A stretch of 64,000 bases of DNA from Conus ventricosus (lineage: Eukaryota > Mollusca > Gastropoda > Neogastropoda > Conidae). A program made the translations under genes and the position numbers. The stretch lies in NCBI GenBank assembly GCA_018398815.1, contig CM031622.1, forward strand, positions 18,572,191 through 18,636,190. Reading direction: 5' to 3'. Of the stretch, positions 20,415 through 30,727 are shown in pieces. Each line of letters begins with the position of its first letter. The first letter of the stretch is position 1. Under the pieces are notes generated by a model. It was not told the DNA's origin. It saw nothing but the letters and a program-made list of their open reading frames with translations, and did not search any database.

Positions 20415-20706
20415 TTTGAAGGGAAATAAAATCTATATGATTAAAAGTAATTAATCCCATGATTAACGGCGATAACAATGTTCCAAATCTGTAGTATAAA
20501 TCACATCCTAGAGACTCTAATGACTTTGTTAAAACTGGATCCTGCGTTAAATCATACATAAAGTCTTGTTCAGAATCAATGGGAGCAAATCTACTGACTA
20601 GTTTAGTGTACAAACTAAGAACCGTTTGCCCAACGCTTTTTACCATTCTTGACCCCAACTGCGCCTCATACCTGTTATGATACTTTATAATGTCTTGTGG
20701 CGACAT
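20302..20706 (-). CDS. Polinton accessory protein with hydrophobic segment, 134 aa
   Basis: MSPQDIIKYHNRYEAQLG... with a hydrophobic stretch GTLLSPLIMGLITF near residues 75-88 and a C-terminal duplication (ARKSAEPENTESGG / ARKSAESENTESGG). The last 113 bp overlap the 63-residue ORF in another frame. The start overlaps the stop of the next upstream gene by 22 bp, which suggests a co-transcribed set. No family recognised. Confidence 0.6.
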   Translation of the reverse strand: MSPQDIIKYHNRYEAQLGSRMVKSVGQTVLSLYTKLVSRFAPIDSEQDFMYDLTQDPVLTKSLESLGCDLYYRFGTLLSPLIMGLITFNHIDFISLQNDRARKSAEPENTESGGESNQARKSAESENTESGGDQ

Positions 20707-20888
20707 CTGTTGAATCTGTTCAATGCTGAATTCAGTTCCGAGGAACTGTTTTGTTTTTCCATAGCTGCCAAAGAATACAGCCTTTCCTTTTTGGGCATAA
20801 TAGCTTGGTCATCAACTTGATCATTTGTAATCATAAGTTCAGGAAGGTTTAGGCTGCCCTGTAGCTGTAGTAGATCATCGCTGTTCAT
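20685..20888 (-). CDS. Small acidic/polar protein, 67 aa
   Basis: The start MNSDDLLQLQGSL at 20,888 is preferred over upstream ATGs because those lie within the divergent plus-strand gene at 20,923. The product has no membrane segment and ends RFNRCRHKTL. Its 5' neighbour, read in the opposite direction, begins 34 bp away. Family unknown. Confidence 0.55.
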   Translation of the reverse strand: MNSDDLLQLQGSLNLPELMITNDQVDDQAIMPKKERLYSLAAMEKQNSSSELNSALNRFNRCRHKTL

Positions 20889-20922
20889 GTTTTTATTAAT
20901 TATTATTATTTTATTTTTTAAA
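20889..20922. promoter_or_regulatory. 34-bp divergent AT-only spacer
   Basis: The sequence between the two divergent ATGs is almost entirely A and T (tttttattaattattattat...). It must hold the 5' signals of both genes, unless these lie in the neighbouring coding sequence. Confidence 0.5.
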
Positions 20923-21153
20923 ATGAGCGTCGAAAAAACTGTCGCCAACCTTGTATACCATTCTGCTGTTATTGGAGGCCTAAGTATAGGATACACAATG
21001 CTTGGTAAAAGCTTGTTAAAAATAAAGCCAGCAGATCTTGGCAAACTAGGCTTTGAGGATTCAGCAAAGCTAATTGCTATCATTGCAGCTTCGTTTGCTA
21101 CGAAAGATTTTCTAGTTAAGCAAGGAATAATTCCAGACAATATAAATATGTAA
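20923..21153 (+). CDS. Small hydrophobic protein, 76 aa
   Basis: The start MSVEKTVANLVYH at 20,923 is chosen; an earlier ATG at 20,887 would add only a hydrophobic leader from the AT spacer and overlap the divergent gene. It contains a Gly-rich hydrophobic stretch (AVIGGLSIGYTMLG) and a second (LIAIIAASFATKDFL), so two membrane spans are possible. It is followed after 21 bp by the 135-residue gene and then the integrase, as an apparent cluster. Confidence 0.6.
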   Translation: MSVEKTVANLVYHSAVIGGLSIGYTMLGKSLLKIKPADLGKLGFEDSAKLIAIIAASFATKDFLVKQGIIPDNINM

Positions 21154-21174
21154 GAAAAAAATACATTTATAAAA

Positions 21175-21582
21175 ATGGCTTCACTCGTAATGATGATAGG
21201 CGGCGCTGTGGTGAATGCGCTTGCTTTTAGCGGAAGTAATTACGCATTTAGTAAACTGCGGGATGACGGCGAGAGAAAAAGACATAACAAAGCTATGGAG
21301 CAACTAGCCGCAGCACAAGATCACTATGAAAAGCAGAGAATTGAGCAGTTAGATTTTATTAATAACACACTGAAAAAACAGGGACATGCAGCTTACACAT
21401 TTAAAGATGTTGACCAGGCAATAAAAGAATATTATCTTGTAACAGGCAAACCAATCGAGACATTACCCCCGCCAAAATTCAGTGACTTTTATCAACCATC
21501 AGAAAAACAAAAGATGCAAGAAATCGCGTTTATTGTCTTTGGCATGACTGTTGTCTATTTTGTTGCGCATAATATTGGCTGA
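21175..21582 (+). CDS. Conserved Polinton membrane/coiled-coil protein, 135 aa
   Basis: A hydrophobic N-terminus (MASLVMMIGGAVVNALAFSG) is followed by a charged, helical middle (residues about 28-65, KRHNKAMEQLAAAQDHYEKQ) likely to form a coiled coil, then FKDVDQAIKEYYLVTGK. A second hydrophobic segment (IAFIVFGMTVVYFVAHNIG) ends the protein. I have a general memory of such proteins placed just upstream of Polinton integrases in invertebrate genomes, but know no function. The stop is 7 bp before the integrase ATG. Confidence 0.7.
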   Translation: MASLVMMIGGAVVNALAFSGSNYAFSKLRDDGERKRHNKAMEQLAAAQDHYEKQRIEQLDFINNTLKKQGHAAYTFKDVDQAIKEYYLVTGKPIETLPPPKFSDFYQPSEKQKMQEIAFIVFGMTVVYFVAHNIG

Positions 21583-21589
21583 ATAAAAA

Positions 21590-22543
21590 ATGAACAAAAT
21601 TTATTATTCGCCTAAAGGATATTGGAAGGGAATAACGGCAATTAAAAAGCTAAGCCAAGCAGCGGGAGTTAGTGAACAAACAGCAAAGGAATGGTTATCT
21701 AAACAAGCGATCTGGCAAATTTATTTACCTGCACCTAGACGAATACAGAGACCACACTTTGTGAATACAATACCGAACGACACCCATCAAATGGATCTTC
21801 TATATTTACCTCACGATACGATTAGACGAAAAAGATTTAAGTACGCACTCACAGTCATTGACATAGCTTCAAGATACAAAGATGCGGAACCATTAACACA
21901 AAAGAGTGCTTCTGCTGTTGCTGTCGCTATACAACTGATATACCAACGAGGTCCTTTAACTTATCCTCGCATGATTCAAGTCGATGATGGAAAAGAATTT
22001 AAAGGGCAAGTGAATCAATTATTGTTAAAACATAGAGTTACCATTAAAAGAGGCATTCCAGGAGTTCACAGATCACAGGCTTTAGTTGAAAACTTTAACA
22101 AACAGTTAGCTGAAAGACTTTTCTCCTACCAGTATCACAGAGAGCTTATTGACAATTCTCGCAACACAGAATGGGTTAGAAGATTGCCCTCAGTTTTGCG
22201 CGCAATGAATAATGAAGAATTTAAAGGGCTAAAACCAGTACAAGCAATCAAAAAACAAACAATAAATGTTGCTGAAGACTCCAGTTCACCCAGCAAACTA
22301 TTACCATTTGGTTTGAAAGTAAGGTACCTTTATTTACCGGGGGAAGCAGAAGGGGACACTCGCATCAGGGCAACCGATCCAGTTTGGAGTGTCGATCCAT
22401 ACGAAATAAAAAGAATTGTAAAGATGAATCCGCCCGTGTATTATTTACGAGAAACTGACACAACAAAACAACCAGCTCCTCAAAGATCTTTTGTGAAGGA
22501 AGAACTGCAGATAATCCCACCAGACACAGTTCCAGTTGCTTAA
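21590..22543 (+). CDS. Polinton integrase (retroviral-type DDE, rve), 317 aa
   Basis: This enzyme joins the element's ends to target DNA. Residues 15-40 look like a helix-turn-helix (KLSQAAGVSEQTAKEWLSKQ). The catalytic core has Asp69 (HQMDLLYLP), Asp132 (IQVDDGKEF) and Glu167 (SQALVENFNKQL), with 34 residues between the second Asp and Glu, near the retroviral 35. A C-terminal beta-rich segment (PFGLKVRYLYLPG ... VWSVDPYEI) resembles the SH3/chromo-like tail of such integrases. The frame is intact and the length usual. Many invertebrate annotations name this family after the C. elegans protein F54H12.3. Cut-site spacing fits the observed 5-bp target duplication. Confidence 0.95.
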   Translation: MNKIYYSPKGYWKGITAIKKLSQAAGVSEQTAKEWLSKQAIWQIYLPAPRRIQRPHFVNTIPNDTHQMDLLYLPHDTIRRKRFKYALTVIDIASRYKDAEPLTQKSASAVAVAIQLIYQRGPLTYPRMIQVDDGKEFKGQVNQLLLKHRVTIKRGIPGVHRSQALVENFNKQLAERLFSYQYHRELIDNSRNTEWVRRLPSVLRAMNNEEFKGLKPVQAIKKQTINVAEDSSSPSKLLPFGLKVRYLYLPGEAEGDTRIRATDPVWSVDPYEIKRIVKMNPPVYYLRETDTTKQPAPQRSFVKEELQIIPPDTVPVA

Positions 22544-22573
22544 TTAATTTACGTAAATATATTTGAGTTTAAA

Positions 22574-22910
22574 ATGGAAGCTCAGAAGGAAGCGCAGAAC
22601 GAAACAAGAATGATAAAGGAAGAGACCTTGAAAATGATACGGGAATCATTTGATGCGTGTAATGCTATTAGGGGAACATTTGCAAGGATTAATCAATGCA
22701 TGCTAAAACCATCCAGATCACCTACAACTCAAAATCCCAAATTGGGAAAAAGAATATCTTGAAATAATAAAAAAAATTCGAGCACATCAAGCAAACATGA
22801 GAAAAGATTTAAATGAATTGGATGAAGCTATGATTGATCTTATAATAAAAGTTGATGAAAAATATAAACCCCCCTGTTTATGCGGCCCTCCAGTGCCCGA
22901 TTGCATATGA
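22574..22910 (+). pseudogene. Coiled-coil Polinton protein, frameshifted
   Basis: From ATG 22,574 the frame MEAQKEAQNETRMIKEE... closes at 22,762. A +1 shift near 22,740 gives a further helical stretch (EYLEIIKKIRAHQANM, LNELDEAMIDLIIKVDEKY) and a Cys/Pro end CLCGPPVPDC with stop at 22,910. A single indel thus explains a product of about 112 residues. The 3' end overlaps the stop of the convergent polymerase gene (22,878) by 33 bp. Function unknown. Confidence 0.6.
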
Positions 22911-25900
22911 AAACTCTGGATTAACAAACACACGTTTTGTGTTTGTTCTATCTAATGACTTCTTTGTTACAACAGTTGTGTTGATCTCATGCAGATTAGA
23001 TCGTAGTTTTACGTTGTCATGATGAAAAGTCTTACTGCCAAACAATGCTTCTTTGTAGTTGTCATGTGATATGTTTGACTGCACAACGCTGCGAGATATT
23101 CCCTTTGCTTTCTTAATGATTTTCTCCTGGCTCGAAATACTGTACATTTTTGACCTTAACCCCACATACTCCTTAATCACCTTTCCAGATAATTCATCCT
23201 TCATCTTTCCTATAACCTTCTTGTTAGTAATTGAATGTAAAGGCGAGTCTTTAGGGTAATCAGATGTATCATACCATCCTGCATGTCCTTTAGCTACTTC
23301 CATTTCCATGTCTTTATAGATATCTTCAGTAGGGATATCTATAACAAAACTATCTGTATCTGTGTAAAGTACTTTGGACTCTGGATACAAGGGTTTAAAG
23401 TAGTCATAAAGAAATTCTAACATCAAAAGCTTTGATAATTCTAAAACGGTAAACCCGATAAAAACAGGTTTGTCCAATTTGACTTTCTTTTTTTTCATCA
23501 TTATGCCAAAAAGGTGATCATGAAATCTTCTAAAGTCCTGATAATTTGGTTTTGAAGTCAGCTTAATTGCTTCGTTCTCTTTGGTGACTAATCTGACATC
23601 TTTACGCTTGTGCGGATTCTCCATAGTCTTTCCAAAACAGCTGTTGTTCATCAGCTTGAAAAAGTCTTTTTCTGAAGCATCTGTGGATTTAGTTCTAAGA
23701 TCAGTGTTCTTCATGATGTTATGGTTTCATGAACTGTTCTTGATCAAAAGCAATTATACGATGAACAGCTGTCAACTTCAAACCATGTCTTAAATAAAAT
23801 TGTAGAAGTCTGTAATGACAGACATAATTTTTTTTGCCCGAGATTAGGCACAAGTTTAGGTGGCTCTCTTGGATTCATCTTTAGACTTTCTGCTGCTAAT
23901 GGATAGTCATTATGCAGGTCATGGAGTTCGTGAGGATATTCTAAGTCAACTTCTAGAATGTATCCGCGCTGTTGACCCGGCGTCAAACTGCCCAACCACT
24001 TTAATGCCTTTTGAATATTTTTCGGATCACCGCCTGTGTACATCTTGAAGTTGCGTAATGGAAGTGATTGCGCCATTGCCCATCCATACAGATTGTTTGC
24101 ATCTAAATACATGAGACAGTTAGACCTTTTACTTGGATCATAGTCGTCCAAGTATTTGTTTGTTTGCTTTACAGTAATGATGCGACGCCATACTAATTCC
24201 TCCACGCAATCCGTTTTCAATCATCTGAATCATTGGTAGGTCAGACAATAAATCAATCTGTACTCCTGTAACTTTTAAGAAAGCATCCCAACTCATCCCG
24301 GGCGCAGAAATGTAATGCGCGGGATCCAGGCTATAATGTTTCATGCAGGTCTTTCTGTAATTTTCAAAGACGTCTGCCAACAAACATACATCGGCCATTA
24401 AGTAGGAGTCATGATAGTCTCCCATCGTTTTACAATCTAACTTCTGCCACGCATCTTGAGCATGCTGGTAATCAGAATCACTGATGTCCTTTCCTCTAAG
24501 ACTAGAAAAGAACGCGCCTTTAGGTGGAAGTGTATCTTCGTCAAACCTTTCCCAACTGTTCATGTACTCATAAGGGTAAACGCCCTTTCTAACGAGAGTT
24601 GGGTCAAAATATTCTTCCGTTATTGGGCAGGACTTTAAGGACATAGCCAGTGACTCTAATGAACCCATCATGTGTTGCATAGAGTCATAAAAAGACATGT
24701 TATTCAGATTAAAGCACATGTACTTTTCTGATGACTGTGCAATGCATGCTACCCTGAAGGCGCTGGTTACTGCTTGCATTATAAGATGAGAGTCGTAACC
24801 TCGCAAGTTATGAAAGAAGATGGGCAGCTTCCATGTCTTTGGTTCAAACTTTAGTTGAAGATTGCATTTACTGTGTGCTGCTCCTCTGAACTTCCCACTA
24901 ATGTGATCATGGTCTTTTACTGTCGGATTCGCTGCGTCTGATGAGAGGCCTAAACCACAAATCCAACAATGTGTGGCTGAGTCATACTGTTGTTGATCTT
25001 CGGGCGTCATTATGATTTCAGATAAGTTTAGATTATTAGAACAGTCATTACGCACTTTCTGCATGCGTTCTAAGAAGTATTCTGCAGCATTTGGTCCTCT
25101 GTATAATTCTGGCTTTGAATGAACGCCATCCGACCTGACAATAATGAAGGCAAATGAACAAATCTGATGATTACTCATTAAGACTGTTTTAGGAAGTCTC
25201 TGTGGGGCTGGCCCTTCATAAGGAACAATAAGCGACTCGAAGTTTGCGTAAACAACATATGGCGAATTTTGCAGCCGTTTCCAGTTCTTAAAACTAACTT
25301 TAGATCCGGGCGGGGGCGTAATTAGTTCTGTATTACAGTCACTGGGCCGATACAATGTTTCTTATGTTCGATTGCGGCTTGAGCGGATGGAATTCTTGTT
25401 AAACATTTTCTACAGAATTCTTGTTTGCCATGATCTTTTGAAGTATGCTTCATTAGTCTACTCATCGTGCGTATCAATGTGTAATGCGGTAGCCCCGCTG
25501 GTGAAAGCATCAGTAGTAAGTCAACATGATTTTGTCTGGTTCGCCTATTGTTGGACTGTTCTTGGACACTTTAATTGGCACCAAATTTGTTTCCTCATCC
25601 CATGTGTATACATTAACAGTTATTGGTTTGTTTTGTTCTTCAAACTGATCAATGGAATCCACGCTAACAGGAAAGGATATTCCACTAAAGTTAAGATCAT
25701 TGATGTAAGGGTGATAGTTAGACACTCTCTCTGCGTTTTTGCGGACGTAATGCAGCCTTGCGAGAACACACCACATAAAACATTTGTTGTCGTTTGTATT
25801 CTTTATGTTTAGAACTGCTCTTTTTGCAACTAATGCTGGGGGCAGCGAATGTAAGCCTTGCCAACAATCGGCGCATACTTAGCCTGTTTTAATCTAATCT

Positions 25901-26274
25901 CTAAGACTTCACCTCTGACCAACCAGAGCCTCTCATTTTGGCTTCTTCAGCGGCCACATCAAACTGTGTAAGCAGTTGGTCTGCCCAACCGGGTGTTAAG
26001 TCATTATGAGAAAGAATAGTCTGTTGTTTAGTTGAGACCCAGACTTCTAGATTTTCTTCATTATTGTTACATAGTCGATTAAAACAGCTAACATTACTTT
26101 AACTGGCGGGTCTATTGTTAGTTTACCCGGAACTTGAGAATAGCATGAGCAACGCTTGCCTGTACGTTTGCTGGATTAATGACTTCTAAATCAATATCAT
26201 TTAGTGCTCTTGACAAACGCTCTTCCTTAGCATTGCTTCAAACAATTCGTCCGGTCCTTCTATATCTTATCCAT
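22878..26274 (-). pseudogene. Family-B DNA polymerase (protein-primed type), frameshifted
   Basis: The replicative enzyme of Polintons. From 26,274 downward there is an N-terminal region (LHYVRKNAERV, FPVSVDS near 25,700), a zinc-like cluster (CRKCLTRIPSAQ, 25,420), and exonuclease motif I VVYANFESL (25,250; usual DxE is NxE here). A WICGLGL...DHDHISGKFRGAAH...CN insert follows, then exo II FHNLRGYDSHL (24,800) and exo III YLMADVCLLADV. Polymerase motif A is LDANNLYGWAM (24,100), motif B NNSCFGKTMEN (23,640) and motif C YTDTDSF (23,360). Frames change near 25,870, 25,340, 24,180, 23,830 and 23,720. The full length, about 1,130 residues, is normal. Decay or sequence error cannot be separated here. 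Confidence 0.92.
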
Positions 26275-26323
26275 GCTGAGTTTCTTTTCTAACTCAAAAT
26301 ATTTATTTAAATCAAAAAAATAA

Positions 26324-26647
26324 TTAATCAATATCAACGGTCTTTTTGTGCTTGGACTCATAAACTAAAGTATAAACGCCCTTTGGCGTTGTTAATGTGA
26401 GCTGTTTAGAACAGAGTTTAATGTTTCGTTTACTTTTTTTAAGCATTCCTTTTTTATCTGCTCGGGGTCGGGGCTGTTGAGAAAAACTTGCCCTCGCCTT
26501 TCTTTGAAGATCAAACTTTTGTCTTTTGTAGTCATAAAAAATCGGCCTGTAAACGACTAAATTCTTCATCCGTGATGTTTGAGTCGCTAGTGCTTTATTT
26601 ATAATCAGCTTAAAGGAACTAAGTTTAGCTGTTATTAGTTGAACCAT
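26324..26647 (-). CDS. Basic Polinton protein, 107 aa
   Basis: A Lys/Arg-rich protein (FYDYKRQKFDLQRKARASF, then KKGMLKKSKRNIKLC) with a C-terminal LTLTTPKGVYTLVYESKHKK. The start at 26,647 is the only in-frame ATG at the 5' edge. It lies between the polymerase and a hydrophobic gene on the same strand. A DNA-condensing or core role would fit the charge and a virion-forming element, but that is inference; no family recognised. Confidence 0.55.
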   Translation of the reverse strand: MVQLITAKLSSFKLIINKALATQTSRMKNLVVYRPIFYDYKRQKFDLQRKARASFSQQPRPRADKKGMLKKSKRNIKLCSKQLTLTTPKGVYTLVYESKHKKTVDID

Positions 26648-26676
26648 AGCTGGGGTGCTTTTGGAGTTTAGTTTTT

Positions 26677-27022
26677 AATTTTTGCTAGCAGCACCTACAG
26701 CAATGAACACAGGCCAAGAGCTAAAGACAAACCGCCTAGAGGTAAAGCTGCGGGTGCGCCTATGCCTGTTGCTAAGAGACCAACACTCGTTCCTGCTGAT
26801 AGAGCACTTATAGTCGATGCTCCAGTATTAACATAGGTAACGCTTTAAAAGGGCAGCAGAATACCTTCGTTTGGTTTTGCTGTATTTGAAAGATCCTGCT
26901 CTAGTACTTGCTGCATTGTGTAAATTTTGGGTTTTAATCTAAAGGTTTTTATGCCGGGGGCTATCTCTTCTCTCGGGCGACTCTGGCGCTGTAGGTACTC
27001 TCGGAAAATGCTGAACAGACAT
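26677..27022 (-). pseudogene. Gly/Ala-rich hydrophobic protein, frameshifted
   Basis: From ATG 27,022 the frame reads MSVQHFPRVPTAPESPERR and then shifts to IKTFRLKPKIYTMQQVLEQD. A third segment reads GASTISALSAGTSVGLLATG and continues IGAPAALPLGGLSLALG before the end. The long small-residue hydrophobic region is membrane-active-looking. By position next to the capsid gene it may be a minor virion protein acting on membranes; that is inference. Two or three indels break it. Confidence 0.5.
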
Positions 27023-27039
27023 GCTTTTTAAAAATGAAA

Positions 27040-28321
27040 AAATAATTTAGTAATGTATATTTTCTAATCTTTTTATCTTGAATTTTTAAAGCTGCGCATA
27101 TATATTAAAAACAAATATACATTAAGCGGTTTATCGACATCTTTTCTTTATCAATTTGAATGTTTTTATGTCTCTAACATTTTTCTCCCGCTTCCATTTA
27201 ACTGATTATCCTCCGTTGCCCTTTAGGTCAATCCATAAACCGTATTTCGTTGTTAAATAATGATCAAGTCTAACACTGTGAAGATGCAGATCTTTAGACA
27301 CAAGGTCAACTGTCGGATTTCTACACCTCCGCCTCCAAACAGTTTTCTTATTTCGTCAAAATGCTGATAAGGTCTAAGTCCGCTAGCGTAGATTTGGTTA
27401 GGATTTCCCTCAATTGTACATTGCACTTTTTTTTATTTTAGGATTTTAAAAAAATTTCAGTTTGTCTTTCGAATGGTCCTTCATCTTCACACAGCAATAA
27501 AATACCTTTAAGCGATCTTGCTGTGGCACAAAACTGAAATTCCATATAGTGTCTGCCCTGCTTTTAGGATATTTAGAATGATGAATCACTCTTTCGTAAT
27601 ATATTGCTAATTTTGACTGATATTTTTGCGGATCATCCTCGCTAAGTTAGGGTTGCTAAAGATGTCAAACTCTAACGAGATGTCAGAAATGCTGTACTTT
27701 GCTTCGGGGTCTGTAGATATAATAACATATTTGTGGTCATTAAAAGTTTTGTTCATATGACAATTTTGTCTTTTAATGCTCCTTGAAAGTATGGGGCATG
27801 CGCTTTTAAACAACTCAAAATCTAGGGTATGAAAAAACGATTTCCATACCAAACTTACGGCTACAAACCTTTTTTCCGTCTTTAGCGTTTGCGGCGCCTA
27901 TTCTATGTTTTAGTGCTTCTTCATTTCGATTTCCTTGAAAAGCAAGATCAGCCCTTTCATTCGCGGGTTAGCCATAATCAGAATAGGTTAGAAATATGTC
28001 TCCCTTATGTAAAGAAAATATTTCTTGCCCCTCAAGTTTTATAGAAATTTTCTTAACGATTGCCCGCCCCAGATTCTGTACAACCGTTTCCCGTTTGGGT
28101 CTGTTGTTTTAAGCGAGTTCTATTTTGAAATAAGACGTTCAGAGCCTGGCACAATCCCCTTCATCCGCTCCTAGGTCTGGAAATTTAACAGTAAGAATTT
28201 GATCCGCATCAATAGTAGATGGATTATTTGGAACAGTAATATTCCGCTTATTTCCCTTCACGCCAAAGGGCTCTTTCAGTCTTCTATGCGGGTCAAGAAT
28301 CGAGCCATATACTTGTGACAT
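27040..28321 (-). pseudogene. Probable major capsid protein (double jelly roll), frameshifted
   Basis: The start at 28,321 reads MSQVYGSILDPHRRLKEPFG, followed by ILTVKFPDLGADE. A later frame has LGRAIVKKISIKLEGQE and then DIFLTYSDLW, which resembles the family signature 'G-A-I-K-I-I-GQ-I ... Y-DLW' of double-jelly-roll capsids of Polintons and large DNA viruses. Further downstream are FHTLDFELFKSACPILS, ISDISLEFDIFSNPNLARMI, NPKIKKVQCTIEGNPNQIYA and YLTTKYGLWIDL. At least five indels separate these. Length, about 425 residues, is somewhat short for the class. Assignment rests on motif resemblance from memory, not on a search. Confidence 0.6.
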
Positions 28322-28361
28322 TTTTTTATAAAACAAAATAAAAAGTTAATTATTTAAAAAC
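28322..28361. promoter_or_regulatory. 40-bp divergent AT-rich spacer
   Basis: ttttttataaaacaaaataa and taattatttaaaaa lie between the divergent starts of the capsid gene and the coiled-coil gene. TATA-like tttataaaa occurs on the plus strand. Confidence 0.5.
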
Positions 28362-29545
28362 ATGGCAGGAATTGAAGGTGAAGAAGATTATGATGTTTTT
28401 GATCTTGGAGACGACATGAGTGAAACGGCTTCTTTGATACAGCATCGCTCAACGACCTCACTGTTGCATGAATTAACATTAAGTAAGGTTGACTCATTTT
28501 ACAAAAGTCTAGGCCTAGAACCTCCCGATTTTCCTATTGATTTTGATGTAGATAAAAAGGCCATTTGTATGTGAAAAAACGATCAAGGAGAACCTGTTCG
28601 GCTTACAACTAAACGAGACCCATCAAAGTTTGTAAGCATGATACAATTAAACAAAGACTTAGGGTGGGAGATCGAAATCGCCTTGGCTTTACTAAACCAG
28701 AATTAAATAGGGAGGCAGTTGCTAAACTTCAAAACACGCTACAGGAACTCCCAACTGATATCCAAATGCAAAACATGGAACTTAAAGATTTAAGTCCAAC
28801 AGCGGACAAAATAATAGAAGCAGAAACCAGTTTTTCAGAGAAACAGCATTAAAAACTATACACGACCCGCCGCTACCCATGCGAGAGATAGCGGCCCTTG
28901 ATCATGCTTTGAGAAGCATCAGAGGCGAATTACAAACAATTTAGCAAAACTGGGTGAACTAGATGAGCATATAAAAAGAGAAAAGAAAAACTCATTGAGG
29001 CTGATGACGCCAACTTAGGGACCTGGTGTTAAAGAAAGAATACCCAAAGACTACAAAGATCTTGAACAAGAAAGATTGGCAGACTAGAAGTTTTGTCTAC
29101 TAACCGAGAACAATTACGAACTCAAGTGAGCAGAATAAGAGAAAACTATCCAAAGAATTTTATATGAAGACACGACACTAGCAGAACGAATACGAACACT
29201 GTTTAGAGAGCAAGGAGTCACATTAGCAAGCGTTATAACAGCCTTAGGATTTTGCAATAAGTACACTGGTGTTGGCTATTACAGGCGGCGGTGGTCAAGC
29301 CCAGTGCCTCCGCCTCCATCGCCTCCACCTGATAAATCATGGGTAAAAAACAACTTGATCATCTTGCGGGTTTATTAAAAAAATTAGCCAGTAAAGCCAT
29401 GGACGCTTTACCGGGTATATTAGGAGGTGTTGTTTAGCTGGCTTTTGTCTACTGCAAGCAAGTAGTTGGCTTTATGGCCGAGCACTTATGGGCGTTAGTT
29501 CTCTTAATAGTTGGATTACTATTTAGTAAGATAAAGACCAAGTAA
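28362..29545 (+). pseudogene. Coiled-coil / proline-rich / membrane protein, frameshifted
   Basis: An acidic N-terminus (MAGIEGEEDYDVFDLGDDMSE) and an FDVDKKAICM stretch come first. A long helical part across several frames follows (REAVAKLQNTLQELPTDIQM, ALDHALRSIRGELQ, DYKDLEQERL, LAERIRTLFREQGVTLASVI). Then come a hydrophobic Ala/Gly stretch, PVPPPPSPPPDKSW, and a final part reading ALPGILGG ... LWALVLLIVGLLFSKIKTK. The predicted order is coiled coil, membrane segment, proline hinge, and a second hydrophobic tail, about 395 residues. At least six indels. The stop at 29,545 overlaps the convergent gene's stop at 29,519. Function unknown; a virion or membrane-linked role is possible. Confidence 0.6.
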
Positions 29546-30709
29546 TCCTAAAGCAGTTAATCCAACAACAAGTGCTGTCTTTTCATATTCGTGGTCATCG
29601 CGAACAAAGTCCACGTCTTCAACAGTCTTTGGTTTGAACCTCGAGGATTGGATGACTTTTTCTGGGTTGTTTTTTTTATTGTTTGTAATATTACTGGCTC
29701 AGAATTTATGTCATTTTTTCCGACCTTTGTTCATTGCCTGCCACAAGGATTTCATTGTTGTAGTTTATTATTGTTCCTACCTGGAGTCTGAGGTCAGAAG
29801 GTAGCATATATAAACCAGTGCCAACAGCAAGTCTACTTTCGATCTTGCGTATTGTAAAACATTTTGGTATCTTTTATACTTGAAGGTAAATCAACTGTAG
29901 AATTAATGACGTCCTCTAAATTTGCTAAGTATTGTTTTTGTGCATCAAAACCAGTAGAGGATCAGTTATGCTCGATCTCGTTTGTGCTTGCGAACCTAGC
30001 AAACACCAAACGTAAGTACGAACAGAGTCGTTATATTCGTTCTATTCTGCTTTGGTTAGGCCCTTAGAAGTGTCTAATATAAATGTGTCCATGCTGTTTT
30101 ATGCTCTTGCTCTATGGACCCGAGGTGAACAGCTGTGCCTGTAGAGAAAGATGTGTAAGGGGGATTCCAGTCATAGTTATACTTTCTGTGCACGCCCCAA
30201 AAATAGGGTGCCTAAATCCATGATTACGATCCAACTTTTGTCTAAAGTCTGTCTTAGCCTTAATATTAAACTCGTTACAGATCCTTTCAAAAGCCTTCAT
30301 GTTTATTCTGTTGCTGAATGGATTAAACGGTTTGTCATTTGGCAATGGCGCTTGCAGTTCAGTCAAAATACGTCTGAAGGTGTAATAAAATGAAATCTGT
30401 ACACTGACCTCACCAAAGGATCAGGATGATTTAGATGATCAGCATACGACACTCCACACCCAGTTGATGCACAAAACACAGCAAAGTTTAACTGGTTCTG
30501 GTAAAACTGCATCGGATGGACTAAACCACACTTTCGGGATGTGGTCGTTTTTAATAGGAGGGTTAAGATATTTGTCCAATGGAGTACTAACCTTTACTTG
30601 AAAGGCGTCAGACTGAGTCACAGAATGCCAGAGTATCAGTTGTTATATTTTTAAGATTGTAGTGCGGCCCAGCAGAATATTTTGCATCAGTATATTTGAA
30701 TGCACTCAT
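29519..30709 (-). pseudogene. Tail-anchored Polinton protein, frameshifted
   Basis: It starts MSAFKYTDAKYSAGPHYNLK at 30,709. Later frames give STPLDKYLNPPIKNDHIPKV, then VSYADHLNHPDPLVRSVYRF, TELQAPLPNDKPFNPFSNR and EQEHKTAW. TYVWCLLGSQAQTRS and a tail DDHEYEKTALVVGLTALGLL follow, then GLYLTK and stop. The end predicts a C-terminal membrane anchor. About 395 residues in all. I do not recognise the family. An extra reason to believe in it is that the second element at 10,513-11,641 conserves it in the same place. Confidence 0.6.
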
Positions 30710-30727
30710 TTTTATTTCGTTTAAAAA
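30710..30727. promoter_or_regulatory. 18-bp divergent spacer
   Basis: Only ttttatttcgtttaaaaa separates the ATG of the tail-anchored gene (30,709, minus) from the ATG of the capsid-like gene (30,728, plus). The second element keeps the same arrangement. Confidence 0.4.

Noticed and set aside
29519..30709. ASTGCGVSYADH-like string considered as a cysteine protease active site
   Set aside because: No matching His/Asp context, and the surrounding sequence does not resemble the adenovirus protease.
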